Part shown: in pieces, positions 38,288-47,915 of the stretch
How the letters are laid out: every line of letters begins with the position of its first letter
Numbering within the stretch: position 1 is the stretch's first letter
Assembly: GCF_009668025.1 (NCBI RefSeq)
Contig: NZ_WJXZ01000001.1
Location: forward strand, 51,804 to 115,803
Source of the DNA: Larkinella terrae
Lineage (GTDB): Bacteria; Bacteroidota; Bacteroidia; Cytophagales; Spirosomataceae
Reading direction: 5' to 3'
Length of the DNA stretch: 64,000 nt
Translations under genes and position numbers: made by a program
The notes under the pieces: model-generated
Database searches by the model: none
What the model saw: only the letters and a program-made list of their open reading frames with translations
What the model was told of the DNA's origin: nothing

Positions 38288-38836
38288 ATGGCAACAACGG
38301 CTGCTCCCGAAACCATTACCTGGACGATTGATCAATCGCACTCCGTTATTCAATTTAAAGTACGTCACCTGATGGTGTCAAACGTCACCGGTAAATTCAC
38401 GTCTTTCGACGGTAAAGTTGAAACGGTTGGCGACGATTTCGAAAACGCATCGGTTTCTTTCTCAGCCGATATCGATAGCATTACAACGGGCAACGAACAA
38501 CGCGACGGCCACCTGAAGTCGGCCGACTTCTTCGACGCTGCCAACCACCCGCAACTGACGTTTCAATCAACTTCGGTGAAAAAAACCGGTGATGAAACCT
38601 ATGATATTACAGGCGATCTGACGATCCGTGGAACGACAAAATCAGTCACATTGAAAGCCGAGCATGGCGGACAGATGGGCGATTTCTACGGCAACACCAA
38701 AGCCGGTTTTGAAATTACCGGAACCATCAAACGGAAAGAATTTGGCTTATCATGGGACGCCGTAACTGAAGCGGGTGGCGTAGTCGTCAGCGACGACGTC
38801 AAGCTGTTACTCGACGTTCAGGTCGGTCACCAATAA
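38288..38836 (+). CDS. YceI-family lipocalin-like protein
   Basis: A 182-residue YceI protein, a beta-barrel that binds long isoprenoid or amide lipids. WTIDQSHSVIQFKVRHLMVS is the diagnostic start, followed by DGHLKSADFFDAANHPQLTF and the closing strand EFGLSWDAV. Unlike classical YceI, it lacks a signal peptide, so it is probably cytoplasmic. The frame extends upstream to 38213, but ATG 38288 directly precedes the family sequence. A terminator follows 24 bases after the stop. Confidence 0.93.
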   Translation: MATTAAPETITWTIDQSHSVIQFKVRHLMVSNVTGKFTSFDGKVETVGDDFENASVSFSADIDSITTGNEQRDGHLKSADFFDAANHPQLTFQSTSVKKTGDETYDITGDLTIRGTTKSVTLKAEHGGQMGDFYGNTKAGFEITGTIKRKEFGLSWDAVTEAGGVVVSDDVKLLLDVQVGHQ

Positions 38837-38859
38837 GCATTTTAATTTAACTATTTTTT

Positions 38860-38893
38860 AACCACCCGCCTGTGAAGGACGGGTGGTTTTTTT
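38860..38893 (+). terminator. Intrinsic terminator after yceI
   Basis: Stem AACCACCCG / CGGGTGGTT (9 base pairs) with an 11-base loop, then a run of seven T. Confidence 0.9.
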
Positions 38894-38998
38894 ATGGAAT
38901 GTCCCCATCCAATTTTAAGACAACGCACTGATTTTTAATAGAATAAAAGCCGGCATTCGAAAAAACCGCCCTCAATTTTCACAAATCAATTATCGAAC

Positions 38999-39006
38999 TA
39001 ACTTTG
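38999..39006 (+). promoter_or_regulatory. Candidate -7 box for the DUF4136 lipoprotein gene
   Basis: TAACTTTG matches TAnnTTTG exactly and lies 114 bases before the ATG at 39120, implying an AT-rich leader of about 105 bases. Confidence 0.4.
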
Positions 39007-39119
39007 TTAAAAATTAGTTATTTAATTGACAAAATACTAATGAGAAATCAGTAAGCGTTAACAAGTAGTTCACTTGAATTTTGAACTTGATTTCATAACT
39101 CTTATAACGCAAATCACCT

Positions 39120-39698
39120 ATGAATACCCGGAGCATAATTGCCAGTCTGTTCATGTTGGGTCTGTTGGCAAGTTGTTCGCCATCCATTAATGTCAAATAC
39201 GACTATGACCCAAAAGTAAATGTTCGCCAGTTCAGCACCTTCCGTGTTGAAGCTGACCAACGCCGTAATAACGCTGACCCGATTGCGGGCAGCAACCTGA
39301 ACCAACGCCGGATCGCTGACCAGATTGAAAAAGCCATGCTGGCCAAAGGTTACAAGCCCGTTGTGGGCGGAGAAGCCGATCTGGTAATCCGGTTCTTTTC
39401 CGATTCAAAAGATCGTCAGCAGGTGCAGTCCAATAATATGTGGTCGCCGTATGCCATGTGGTATAACCCCGGTTATAACAACGTTTATACGCGCCAGTAT
39501 GAAGAAAACCGGGTGGTTGTGAACGTGTATGATTCCCGCACGAACGACATCATCTGGCAGGGCTGGGCATCGGGTCAGTTGAACCAGAGCAAAAAAGACC
39601 GTAGCCGCGATGTTGCGTATCGGACTACCGTTGATAGCATCATGAAACAACTGCCCGAAAGCGCTGGATCGGATTACGGTTCGGCCCGGGAAAGATAA
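39120..39698 (+). CDS. DUF4136 lipoprotein
   Basis: A 192-residue lipoprotein. The lipobox LLASC places the lipidated cysteine at residue 19. The DUF4136 domain occupies most of the rest, with NVKYDYDPKVNVRQFSTFRV near the start and WQGWASGQLNQ toward the end. These proteins sit in the cell envelope and their function is unknown. Monocistronic; convergent with the M23 lipoprotein gene across a shared terminator. Confidence 0.92.
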   Translation: MNTRSIIASLFMLGLLASCSPSINVKYDYDPKVNVRQFSTFRVEADQRRNNADPIAGSNLNQRRIADQIEKAMLAKGYKPVVGGEADLVIRFFSDSKDRQQVQSNNMWSPYAMWYNPGYNNVYTRQYEENRVVVNVYDSRTNDIIWQGWASGQLNQSKKDRSRDVAYRTTVDSIMKQLPESAGSDYGSARER

Positions 39699-39723
39699 AA
39701 AAACCGGTCTAAACGGTTGATCG

Positions 39724-39757
39724 AAACCGCTTGCTTCCGACGAAGTGAGCGGTTTTT
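39724..39757. terminator. Bidirectional terminator between convergent genes
   Basis: Hairpin AAACCGCT-tg-CTTC-cgac-GAAG-tg-AGCGGTTT followed by TTT, in the 64-base gap between the DUF4136 and M23 genes. Confidence 0.8.
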
Positions 39758-39762
39758 GATTT

Positions 39763-41100
39763 TTAGGGTGTTTGGGATAACCAGCCCGTTGCCCCACTCA
39801 CCCGACGAACCAGTTGGTAGGAGCCAAAAACGCCCAGCACGTCCACGGCGGTTCCGGCCGGAAGTGTTTCCATAACGGCCGATTTACTATTGGCGGCTTC
39901 CAGCAAATCCGTCCCGACGGGTAGCGCTGCCCGACGCAACGATTTTCGGGCTGGTTCAACGGAGTTGCTGGCAATGTAACCGGTTATGCCATCCGGTAAT
40001 TCTACCCGCAGCCAGGTGGCGGTGCCGCCCGTAATGGCAAAAGCCGACGAACGCGGCAGGGTGCGCAAAATGGGCGCATCGCCGTTGGGCGACTGGCGAA
40101 TGACCGCGCGAACGGCGGAAACCCGGACGGAATCACCCAATGTTTCGGCGGCAATCAGCGACTGGCGGGCCGGACCCGTTCCGCGCCGAACGAAGGGTAA
40201 CGGGTCGACCGCGCCGGTATTTGAGCTGTAAATACCAAAATGAAGGTGCGGGCTGGTCGTTCGGGCGTTACCGGTATTGCCCACAAACCCGACCGTATCG
40301 CCAACTGAAACTCTTTGCCCCTGCCGAACCGCCTGGGAATCCAGGTGAGCGTAGTATAAGGTCTGGTTGCGCCGGGAATCCGAAAGATAGACGACATTGC
40401 CGCCCAGATTGTTGGTACCAACGCCGGAAACCGTTCCGTCAGATGCGGCCAGAGCGGGCGTGCCCCGGGGCGCAAAAATATCGATGCCTTCGTGACGCCG
40501 ACGGCCGGCATCGCGCGGAACGCCAAAATAACTGCTGATCTGGCGGCTGTCGCGGCCACTGACCGGAAAGCTCAGTACCGGTTCGCGGCTGATGGAAAGC
40601 GTATAGCGGCCGCTGCGCAGCAATTCGGGCTGGATTCGGATGAGATGCGTGCGGGTTCGGCGGATTTCCACTTCCAGTTGATTCGTGTCGGCTTTGGCAG
40701 ATGCCAATCGATCGGGGTCCTGATTGCGTTCGTCGAGTTCAAACACATCAATAAAAACCTGAACCGGCTCCTGGCCCTGTACGTCGACCTTGATGATGAA
40801 TTTGTCACCCCGCTGCCCCTTCAACCGATAACCGAGCGCAAAAGGCCGACTGGACGAAAAATAACCGCTTTCGCGGTAAGGGACATTGACAAGAACGGAA
40901 TCTTTCAGGGCCCGGTCGGCGGAAGCCAGCCAGTCGGTTCCCAAAGCGGTTTGCTCGAGGTGGGCGGTGCGGAGCGATTGGGTGTATTGGTCGTGCGGAG
41001 AAGCCGATCGAAAAAGTTGCCCCGGTCCTACACTTTTACAGGCGCCCAGCAAACCCGGCAATACAATAATCAGAAGGCGATACGTGAAGAATCGGTACAT
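39763..41100 (-). CDS. M23-family peptidoglycan endopeptidase lipoprotein with SH3-like repeats
   Basis: A 445-residue lipoprotein. The ATG at 41100 gives a lipoprotein signal with lipobox LLGAC (Cys 21); the upstream in-frame ATG would bury it. The LytM/M23 domain (about 185-300) shows zinc ligands in RRRHEGIDIFAPRGTPAL and SPHLHFGIYS. Two SH3-like bacterial segments follow (about 320-380 and 385-440), each ending in a GWL/GYI type turn. It probably cleaves peptide crosslinks in the periplasm. It lies 71 bases downstream of the LytTR regulator gene on the same strand, separated by a weak terminator. Confidence 0.92.
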   Translation of the reverse strand: MYRFFTYRLLIIVLPGLLGACKSVGPGQLFRSASPHDQYTQSLRTAHLEQTALGTDWLASADRALKDSVLVNVPYRESGYFSSSRPFALGYRLKGQRGDKFIIKVDVQGQEPVQVFIDVFELDERNQDPDRLASAKADTNQLEVEIRRTRTHLIRIQPELLRSGRYTLSISREPVLSFPVSGRDSRQISSYFGVPRDAGRRRHEGIDIFAPRGTPALAASDGTVSGVGTNNLGGNVVYLSDSRRNQTLYYAHLDSQAVRQGQRVSVGDTVGFVGNTGNARTTSPHLHFGIYSSNTGAVDPLPFVRRGTGPARQSLIAAETLGDSVRVSAVRAVIRQSPNGDAPILRTLPRSSAFAITGGTATWLRVELPDGITGYIASNSVEPARKSLRRAALPVGTDLLEAANSKSAVMETLPAGTAVDVLGVFGSYQLVRRVSGATGWLSQTP

Positions 41101-41152
41101 GGATGAGTGATCGTTTGGGTAGTAAACGACCACTTCCGTAGCAAGGTTTTTG

Positions 41153-41169
41153 AAAAAACCGCCCGGTTT
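41153..41169 (-). terminator. Possible weak terminator between lytTR and M23 genes
   Basis: On the minus strand AAACC-GGGC-GGTTT is followed by TTT C. The stem is only 5 base pairs, so read-through into the M23 gene is likely. Confidence 0.4.
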
Positions 41170-41171
41170 AC

Positions 41172-41954
41172 TTATTTGCCCATCCAGATCTTGAAATCGC
41201 TGACCTTTTCGCGGCTCACGATGGCTTCCTTTTCAAAAACCGGTTTCAGAGTCAGTGACAGGCGGTTGCCGAAGTACGGCTGAATTTGCTCAACCGTGCC
41301 GTGCGTAACGATGACGCCCCGGTTGATGCGGAAAAACATACCCGGATCCAGCGCGTCTTCGAGTTCGTCGAGCGTATAATCGATCAGGTATTTCTGGTTA
41401 TTCCAGGTTTTGAAAAAACTAAACCGCTCGTCGGTGAAGAAAAAAGCAATGTCCTGCACTTCGACCGACAGCAGCCGCTGGCCCAGCCGCACCAGAAACC
41501 GCCGACGGTATTCCTTCGGTTGTTGCAGTTGCAGCTCGCGCAGGAGTTTATCCAGATTAATAGCCTGGTTCGTGGACTCATTGGTCTCGGTCCGCCGAAT
41601 ATTCAGATCCCGGAATTTCTTCAGACTGCGCTGTAAATCATCCTTTTGGATCGGTTTCAGCAGGTAATCGATGCTGTTTACCTTAAACGCCTGGAGCGCG
41701 TATTCGTCGTAGGAGGTCGTAAAAATAACCGTGCTATTCACCTCAACCTGCTCGAAGATTTCGAAACTCTGCCCATCGGCCAGTTCAATATCCATAAAAA
41801 TCAGATCGGGCGACGCGTTCGTTTTGAGCCAGTCAACGGTATCTTCAATACTGGCCGTCACGCCCGCCACCTCGAGCGAAGGATCCACCTCCTGCACCAA
41901 TTTCCGCAACTTCCGCACGGCCAGGTCTTCATCTTCAACTATCAATACATTCAT
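41172..41954 (-). CDS. LytTR-family response regulator
   Basis: A 260-residue regulator with receiver D55 in LIFMDIELAD, acidic pair in VEDED and K100 in YLLKPI, followed by a LytTR DNA-binding domain (about 150-255) with VRLGQRLLSVEVQDIAFF and MFFRINRGVIV. It is not next to a kinase: a permease lies upstream and an M23 lipoprotein downstream. It is therefore an orphan regulator in this window whose kinase must be elsewhere. Confidence 0.94.
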   Translation of the reverse strand: MNVLIVEDEDLAVRKLRKLVQEVDPSLEVAGVTASIEDTVDWLKTNASPDLIFMDIELADGQSFEIFEQVEVNSTVIFTTSYDEYALQAFKVNSIDYLLKPIQKDDLQRSLKKFRDLNIRRTETNESTNQAINLDKLLRELQLQQPKEYRRRFLVRLGQRLLSVEVQDIAFFFTDERFSFFKTWNNQKYLIDYTLDELEDALDPGMFFRINRGVIVTHGTVEQIQPYFGNRLSLTLKPVFEKEAIVSREKVSDFKIWMGK

Positions 41955-42097
41955 CAGAACATCTTTTCAGGAAACGGTAGCAAGTAATCGTATTTCTTTC
42001 AATTTCTGAAAGGAATACCGACCGAATTGTTTTTTCTGAAGCGTGTATTGCGCAAATACCAGCGGGAATTGCAAAATAGACCCTCCAAACCGCTGCA

Positions 42098-43558
42098 TTA
42101 TTTCCGCCCCCGCGAGGTCATAAAATAGATGGGGATGCCCAATCCGGCGATCAGTAAACCCATACCGGTATTGAAGGTTTTTTCCTTCAGCAGAATCAGG
42201 CAGATGATGACCGCGACCACCATGTAAATGGCGGGAATCAGCGGATAGCCAAACGCTTTGTAGGGCCGCTCGGCATTGGGTTCTTTGCGCCGAAGTAGAA
42301 AAAGCCCGCCAATGGTGACGGTATAAAACACGAGCGAAGTAAAAGTGCAATAATCCAGCAAATCGCCGTAGGTCCCTGATAAACAGAGAACGGAAGCCCA
42401 GACGCATTGTAACCAGAGCGCAATACCCGGCACGGAATTCCGGTTTAAGTTCGCAGCGGTTTTTAGAAATAAGCCTTCTTTGGCCATCGCGTAATACAGC
42501 CGGGCGCCCGACAGGATCAGTCCGTTGTTGCAGCCAAATGTGGAAACCATGATTAAACCCGCCATGATCGCGACGGCCACATCGCCAAAAATAAGCGAAA
42601 CCGAAGCCGTCGCCACGCGGTCGTACGAAGCAAACTGAATACCCCGGCCCACCACATCCGTGGCCGTTGCCGAACCTTGCAGCGGCAGCAGCGAGAGGTA
42701 AGCGATATTGGCCAACGTATAAATCGTCGTAACCAGCAGCGTTCCGACAAACAGACTCAGCGGAATGTTCCGGCGCGGATCCCGGATTTCACCGGCAATA
42801 AAGGTCACGTTGTTCCACGAATCGGCGGAGAACAGGGAACCGATCATAGCCACCCCTAACGCCAGCAGCAAAGCCATGCCGCTGATTGGTATGACTGAGC
42901 CGTCGGCTGCGGTTTGAGTAGCGGTCCAGGCATTCTGGAAATTCGCCGAGAGTGTTCCGGTATTCGATCCGAAGCCAATGCCAATCACGATCAGGCCCAG
43001 CAGCGCCAGCAGTTTGGCCGAGGTAAACACGTTCTGAATCAGTTTCCCGCTTTGAATGCCCTGGCTGTTGATCCAGGTCAGCAGGACAATACTACCAATG
43101 GCAAACAGCGCCGACGCCTTGACCGGAAACGACCCAACGCTGAACAGAATATTTTCGGGGTTTAAAGCGGGTACAAAAACCGCCGTGAACTTGGTAAAAG
43201 CCACGGCAACGGCCGCAATCGTTCCGGTTTGAATCACCGCAAAAACCGTCCAGCCGTATACGAACCCCAGCAGTGAACCATAAGCGCGCTGAATGTACAC
43301 AAACTGACCGCCCGCTTTGGGCATCATGCCCGCCAGCTCGCCGTAGCTCAGGGCCGCCGTAACCGTAATAACGCCCGTCAGAACCCAGAGAAAAATCAGC
43401 CAGCCCGCCGATCCCACGTTTCGTGACATGTCAGCACTGACAATAAAAATTCCGGAACCAATCATGGAACCGGATACCAGCAGGGTTGCGTCGATAAAAC
43501 CCAGCGAGCGCTTTAGTTCAGTTTTTTCTTCAACTACGGGGTTTACGGGGTCAGTCAT
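42098..43558 (-). CDS. APC-family amino acid permease
   Basis: A 486-residue inner-membrane transporter with about 12 membrane spans. The first span carries the APC substrate-binding signature LLVSGSMIGSGIFIVSADMS, and GWLIFLWVLTGVITVTAALS follows. The sequence type resembles the LAT/basic amino acid-polyamine antiporter branch. The substrate is not predictable. Transcribed toward the LytTR gene with a 143-base gap. Confidence 0.92.
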   Translation of the reverse strand: MTDPVNPVVEEKTELKRSLGFIDATLLVSGSMIGSGIFIVSADMSRNVGSAGWLIFLWVLTGVITVTAALSYGELAGMMPKAGGQFVYIQRAYGSLLGFVYGWTVFAVIQTGTIAAVAVAFTKFTAVFVPALNPENILFSVGSFPVKASALFAIGSIVLLTWINSQGIQSGKLIQNVFTSAKLLALLGLIVIGIGFGSNTGTLSANFQNAWTATQTAADGSVIPISGMALLLALGVAMIGSLFSADSWNNVTFIAGEIRDPRRNIPLSLFVGTLLVTTIYTLANIAYLSLLPLQGSATATDVVGRGIQFASYDRVATASVSLIFGDVAVAIMAGLIMVSTFGCNNGLILSGARLYYAMAKEGLFLKTAANLNRNSVPGIALWLQCVWASVLCLSGTYGDLLDYCTFTSLVFYTVTIGGLFLLRRKEPNAERPYKAFGYPLIPAIYMVVAVIICLILLKEKTFNTGMGLLIAGLGIPIYFMTSRGRK

Positions 43559-43810
43559 AAATGGGTTTAGCTAGGAACGGATGGAAGCGGAAGATAAAGA
43601 AAATTTCGGCGATTTGGTAAAACCGGGCCGAAAAACAAGTTTTGGGTAACCGATCAGAGCGCGGGAAAACCGTTACGAACCGGCATTGAGTGTATGGCTG
43701 GTTTCTGTCGGGAAATGACGCTTTTTTGACGTCTTCCGACAGTATGCCGGCAGCCGTAACTCCTTTATTTTGTGCTCATAAACACGAATGAACACACTTA
43801 CTTACTCCGT

Positions 43811-44785
43811 ATGAAAAAAGTCCTGCGCATCTTCCTGATCATCGTCGGTTTTGTGGTTGTAGCCATCCTCGGCTTTGTCAGTTTTGCCGCCGTTCGGGGT
43901 GTTCCCGATTACGATCCGCCGGTGGTTCAGGATCTCAAAATCGAGGCCACACCGGCGCGACTGGCACGAGGGGCGAAAATTGCCCAGATGCACTGCATTG
44001 CCTGCCACGCCGACGAAAACAAGCAGTTGACCGGCCGACATTTAAGCGACCTTCCGAGTCTGTTCGGTACGCTGTATTCCATGAATATTACGCAGGACAA
44101 AACCGTCGGAATCGGCAGTTGGACCGATGGCGAACTGTATTATTTCCTGCGAACCGGTTTGCGGAAAAACGGCACCTTTGCGCCCATCATGCCCAAATTC
44201 GCGACCATGGCCGACGAAGATGTGCAATCCGTGATCGTGTGGCTGAAATCGAACGAAGCACCGGTTCAACCGGTGGCGAAAGAAGCGCCCAAATCCGAGT
44301 TTTCGCTGTTCGCCAAATTGCTGGCGAATACGGTGATCAAACCGCTGCCGTTTCCGGAAAAAGCCATTCTGATACCCGACAGCACGGATGAACTGGCCTT
44401 TGGGCGCTACGTTGCCGACGGTCTGGGAACCTGTTACGCCTGCCATTCCGCCGATTTCACCAAACAGGACCCGCTGCACCCGGAATTGTCGGAAGGCTAC
44501 TATGGAGGTGGCAACGAAATGAAAACCGCCGATGGCAAACCCATTTTTACGGCGAACCTGACCTTTGACGAGGAAACCGGTATTGCCAAAAAATACACAA
44601 AACCGCAGTTTATTCAAGCCGTAAAAGCCTGCGTACGGCCGGATGGCGGTCTGATTCGCGGGCCCATGTTTCCGCATCAACTGACGGATTACGAAGCCGG
44701 AGCCATTTTCGAGTACCTCAAAACCGTACCGAAAATCAAGAACGACATTGCCAACAAGGAAAAAGAAGCCCTGGCGTCCAAATAA
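43811..44785 (+). CDS. Membrane-anchored dihaem cytochrome c
   Basis: A 324-residue c-type cytochrome. The N-terminal segment (RIFLIIVGFVVVAILGFVSF) is an uncleaved anchor or signal. Two haem-binding CxxCH motifs are visible: MHCIACHADEN (about residue 60) and GTCYACHSADF (about 215), with Met ligands likely in PIMPKFATM and FPHQLTD-adjacent segments. The layout matches two cytochrome c domains in tandem as in alcohol dehydrogenase cytochrome subunits. ATG 43811 is preferred over 43772, which adds 13 polar residues ahead of the anchor. Its electron donor is not evident in the neighbourhood. Confidence 0.9.
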   Translation: MKKVLRIFLIIVGFVVVAILGFVSFAAVRGVPDYDPPVVQDLKIEATPARLARGAKIAQMHCIACHADENKQLTGRHLSDLPSLFGTLYSMNITQDKTVGIGSWTDGELYYFLRTGLRKNGTFAPIMPKFATMADEDVQSVIVWLKSNEAPVQPVAKEAPKSEFSLFAKLLANTVIKPLPFPEKAILIPDSTDELAFGRYVADGLGTCYACHSADFTKQDPLHPELSEGYYGGGNEMKTADGKPIFTANLTFDEETGIAKKYTKPQFIQAVKACVRPDGGLIRGPMFPHQLTDYEAGAIFEYLKTVPKIKNDIANKEKEALASK

Positions 44786-44793
44786 AACCGGGT

Positions 44794-47148
44794 TTATTCG
44801 ACCGTAATTTCGTCGGCCATCACCCAGGCATCCTGACCGGCTTTGGGCATTCCGGCTGGTACTTTTCCCACATTTCGGGCAATTATCCGCACATAGCGAC
44901 ACGAAACCGGTTCAAAGGTGAGCGTCTGGCGGATGATTGCCTTTTTTCCGCGCTCCGTCGGGTCCATCGGTACGGTTTTAACCGAACGAAACGTTTTTCC
45001 ATCTTCCGAAACCGCCACCTCAACCGCCTTCGGAAGCAGGATATTTCCCGCCGTTGCCTTCACCAGTCCGATCGTAACCAGTTGAATCACCTGCGATTCC
45101 GCCAGATCGATGGTCGCATTCAGGTCGGTGGTTTTTACCCCGGCAACGTTCTGCATTTCTTCCAGGTAGCCAATCGTGCTGCCGTAGCGTCCGTCGATCA
45201 ACACCGAAGCGTCGATAGTTCGGGGTTTGGTGGCCGCCGTTGCCAATTGAAGGGTTTTTCCGGTTGCCTTCGAAACCGCAAAATTCCACGATTGTACCTC
45301 GCCAATAACCCGACCGTTTTGAACCGTAACGGCTTTCACAGCAGCCGGTTTTGTCAATCGAATCGGTTGAACGTAGCGCTCGGACTGAGCGGTAGGTTCC
45401 GAACCATCCGTCGAAAACCGGATCTCGGCGGTTTTTTCGTTCGCTTCAAGGCGTACCTGCAAACTACCGTCCGTCAGGGGCGTCTGTTCGGCCAGCACGT
45501 CGTAATACGCCCGGGAATACCCGACGCCGAGATTGTCGAGCCGCCGGAACAAAACCGGCAGTCGATGCGTAAAATCCGGCCAGTTTTTCCGCCCGGAAGG
45601 CGTCCAGGCCAGTTCCGCAACGGCGGCTGCCCGGGGCCAGACCATGTACTCCACCTGCCCGGGCGTTGCCAGGTATTCCGTCCAGACGCTGGCCTGAACA
45701 CCGAGAATGTGTTGTTGAACGCTGGCTGGTAAATCTGCCGGAACGGGATCGTACGAATAGGTTTCTTCCAGGGGAGTAAACCGCCCGAACGCCAGCGGTT
45801 CCTGCGACCGATCGGCTTGATAATGATCGAGGTACACGAAATTTTCGGGGGTCATAATCACATCGTGCCCCTGCCGGGCGGCTTTCAAACCGCCTTCGGT
45901 CCCGCGCCAGCTCATCACCACTGCCCTGGCCGATACGCGGGCCACCGGACTTTCTCCGTCCATGATTTCGTCCCAGCCAATGATTTTCCGCCCTTTCGAA
46001 TTGACCCAGCGATCGATGCGGGCCGTAAAATAGCGTTGCAGTTGGTTTTCGTTTTTCAACTTTAACTGCTTCATCAACTGCTGACAGAATGCGCTGTTTT
46101 TCCAGGCGGTTTTCGGACATTCATCCCCGCCAATGTGAATGTACGGACCGGGAAACAAGTCCATTACTTCCGTCAGCACGTCCTGCAAAAACGTAAACGT
46201 CTTTTCGTAAGGACATAAAATATCGCTGAAAATCCCCCATTTCGTCGCGGTTTCGTACGGCCCGGCCGAACAACCGAATTCCGGATAAGCCGCTAAAATC
46301 GCCAGCGCATGGCCAGGTGTTTCTATTTCAGGAATAATAGTTACATATTTGGATTTCGCATACCGCACCACCTCACGCACTTCATCCTGCGTATAAAAAC
46401 CGCCATAAGGCTGACCATCAAACTGTTGCGGATCTGATTCGTAATAATGGCCGATCAGCGTTTCCTTGCGCCAACCGCCGACCTGCGTCAGTTTGGGGTA
46501 TTTTTTAATCTCAATTCGCCAGCCCTGGTCATCGGTCAGGTGCCAGTGGAAGGTGTTGAATTTGTGAAGGGCCAGCAGGTCAATGTATTTTTTAATGAAC
46601 GAAACCGGGAAGAAATGCCGGGCCACATCGAGGTGCAAACCCCGGTAATTCAAACGCGGCCGGTCTTCAATCCGGCAGGCCGGAACGGACCAGTTAACGG
46701 ACGAAACGGCCGGTTTCGAACCGAAAATTTCGGGCGGCAGCAATTGATAAAGAGACTGAACCGCGTAAAAAAAACCGGCTGGTTTGGCGGCTTCAACGGT
46801 TATGGCGTTCGATCGGCAATCGATCCGGTAGCCTTCCGAACCCAGAGCCGCGTCATTGACGGACACAAACGAGAGCATATTTCCCGCAGACTGGGTTTCG
46901 GAACCGGCCTGAATCCGGATCGCAAAACCGCTGGCGGAGTTGAGTTGACGAACAAAGTTTTCGGCAATCGTTTGAAGTTCCGGCTGCCCCGCAGGAATCC
47001 GCACAAGGGTCGAAGCGGTAAACGTAAACCGGCCCTCGCGGGCTTCCAGTCCGGCGGGTTTGGGAATAATCGAATATGTATTGACCGGCTGGCCAAAACC
47101 GGTCAGCGACAGGAACAAACCCAGCCAGAACCAGACCATTCGGGACAT
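44794..47148 (-). CDS. Beta-N-acetylhexosaminidase, GH20
   Basis: A 784-residue secreted glycosidase removing terminal GlcNAc or GalNAc. Signal peptide MSRMVWFWLGLFLSLTGFG is followed by a GH20b domain (IPKPAGLEAREGRF), the GH20 barrel with FHWHLTDDQGWRIEIKKYP and catalytic Asp-Glu in HIGGDECPKTAW, and C-terminal modules: a chitobiase-type domain (FSTDGSEPTAQSERY) and an F5/8-type carbohydrate-binding module. It probably serves peptidoglycan or chitin-type glycan salvage in the periplasm. Convergent with the cytochrome c gene, 8 bases apart. Confidence 0.96.
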   Translation of the reverse strand: MSRMVWFWLGLFLSLTGFGQPVNTYSIIPKPAGLEAREGRFTFTASTLVRIPAGQPELQTIAENFVRQLNSASGFAIRIQAGSETQSAGNMLSFVSVNDAALGSEGYRIDCRSNAITVEAAKPAGFFYAVQSLYQLLPPEIFGSKPAVSSVNWSVPACRIEDRPRLNYRGLHLDVARHFFPVSFIKKYIDLLALHKFNTFHWHLTDDQGWRIEIKKYPKLTQVGGWRKETLIGHYYESDPQQFDGQPYGGFYTQDEVREVVRYAKSKYVTIIPEIETPGHALAILAAYPEFGCSAGPYETATKWGIFSDILCPYEKTFTFLQDVLTEVMDLFPGPYIHIGGDECPKTAWKNSAFCQQLMKQLKLKNENQLQRYFTARIDRWVNSKGRKIIGWDEIMDGESPVARVSARAVVMSWRGTEGGLKAARQGHDVIMTPENFVYLDHYQADRSQEPLAFGRFTPLEETYSYDPVPADLPASVQQHILGVQASVWTEYLATPGQVEYMVWPRAAAVAELAWTPSGRKNWPDFTHRLPVLFRRLDNLGVGYSRAYYDVLAEQTPLTDGSLQVRLEANEKTAEIRFSTDGSEPTAQSERYVQPIRLTKPAAVKAVTVQNGRVIGEVQSWNFAVSKATGKTLQLATAATKPRTIDASVLIDGRYGSTIGYLEEMQNVAGVKTTDLNATIDLAESQVIQLVTIGLVKATAGNILLPKAVEVAVSEDGKTFRSVKTVPMDPTERGKKAIIRQTLTFEPVSCRYVRIIARNVGKVPAGMPKAGQDAWVMADEITVE

Positions 47149-47175
47149 AACAAGTCAGGTGAAATAGTGATCATT

Positions 47176-47183
47176 CAAAAGTA
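47176..47183 (-). promoter_or_regulatory. Candidate -7 box for the GH20 gene
   Basis: The minus strand reads TACTTTTG, matching TAnnTTTG, 28 bases before the GH20 start and within the 53-base divergent spacer shared with the gene at 47202. Confidence 0.45.
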
Positions 47184-47201
47184 ACAAAAACAGATTTCAG
47201 C

Positions 47202-47804
47202 GTGCGACACGGATTTCTCCTTATTGCCTTTTCAGTCTTTACCTGTGTACCCGCTTTCTGCCAGACGGTCACGCAAAAATACAACATCGAAGTAGCCGGT
47301 TTTCGTATGGGAACGATGACCGTCGCGCAAATCACCAGCCCGAACTCGGTGGTATACGATCAGGTCAGCGACGTCGAATTCTGGTTTTTTGGGAAAGTAA
47401 AAATCTACTATAAAACCGTATCCCGCTTCGACCCCACCAACCGGCAACTTCTCCAGTCCAACATCGACGCGGTGTCGAACCATGGAAATTATCAGTCGGC
47501 CATTGTCTGGCAGAAAGATCATTATGACATCAACGTCCGGCAATATAAATACGAACGAAAAGCTACTGAATGGCAGCCGATCGAGTTCACCGCGATGCGG
47601 CTTTACTACGAAGAACCCGTTGGGCGTACCCGCGTTTTTGCGGAATATTTTGGCAATTATGCCACCATTGAGCGCACAAAAAAAGGGAGCTACCGCGTCC
47701 GGATCGACGACCGGGAAGACGAGTATTTTTATGAAAAGGGAAAGCTGATTAAAGTAGTAAAAAAGAACTCTATAAAGAATTTTGTAATACGATTAATCGA
47801 ATAA
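47202..47804 (+). CDS. Secreted protein of unknown function (DUF6134-like)
   Basis: A 200-residue protein with a signal peptide (RHGFLLIAFSVFTCVPAF, cleavage before QTVTQ). The mature part begins YNIEVAGFRMGTMTV and has WFFGKVKIYYKTVSRFD, a pattern I associate with the DUF6134 family, whose role is unknown. The start is a GTG at 47202, since no ATG precedes the signal peptide in frame. Divergent from the GH20 gene, so the two may share regulation. Confidence 0.75.
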   Translation: MRHGFLLIAFSVFTCVPAFCQTVTQKYNIEVAGFRMGTMTVAQITSPNSVVYDQVSDVEFWFFGKVKIYYKTVSRFDPTNRQLLQSNIDAVSNHGNYQSAIVWQKDHYDINVRQYKYERKATEWQPIEFTAMRLYYEEPVGRTRVFAEYFGNYATIERTKKGSYRVRIDDREDEYFYEKGKLIKVVKKNSIKNFVIRLIE

Positions 47805-47915
47805 TTACTTAATGGCGGCATTTTGTACCAAGCATCGATTATTATACAAAATATTATATAAAAGATAAAATTTATACCAATATTTATTTCATAAAACCAG
47901 AATTAATTTACCTAT

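Noticed and set aside
41967..42407. A 146-codon minus-strand ORF overlapping the 3' end of the permease gene.
   Set aside because: It is a frame shadow of the permease, whose C-terminus is fully explained in the other frame.
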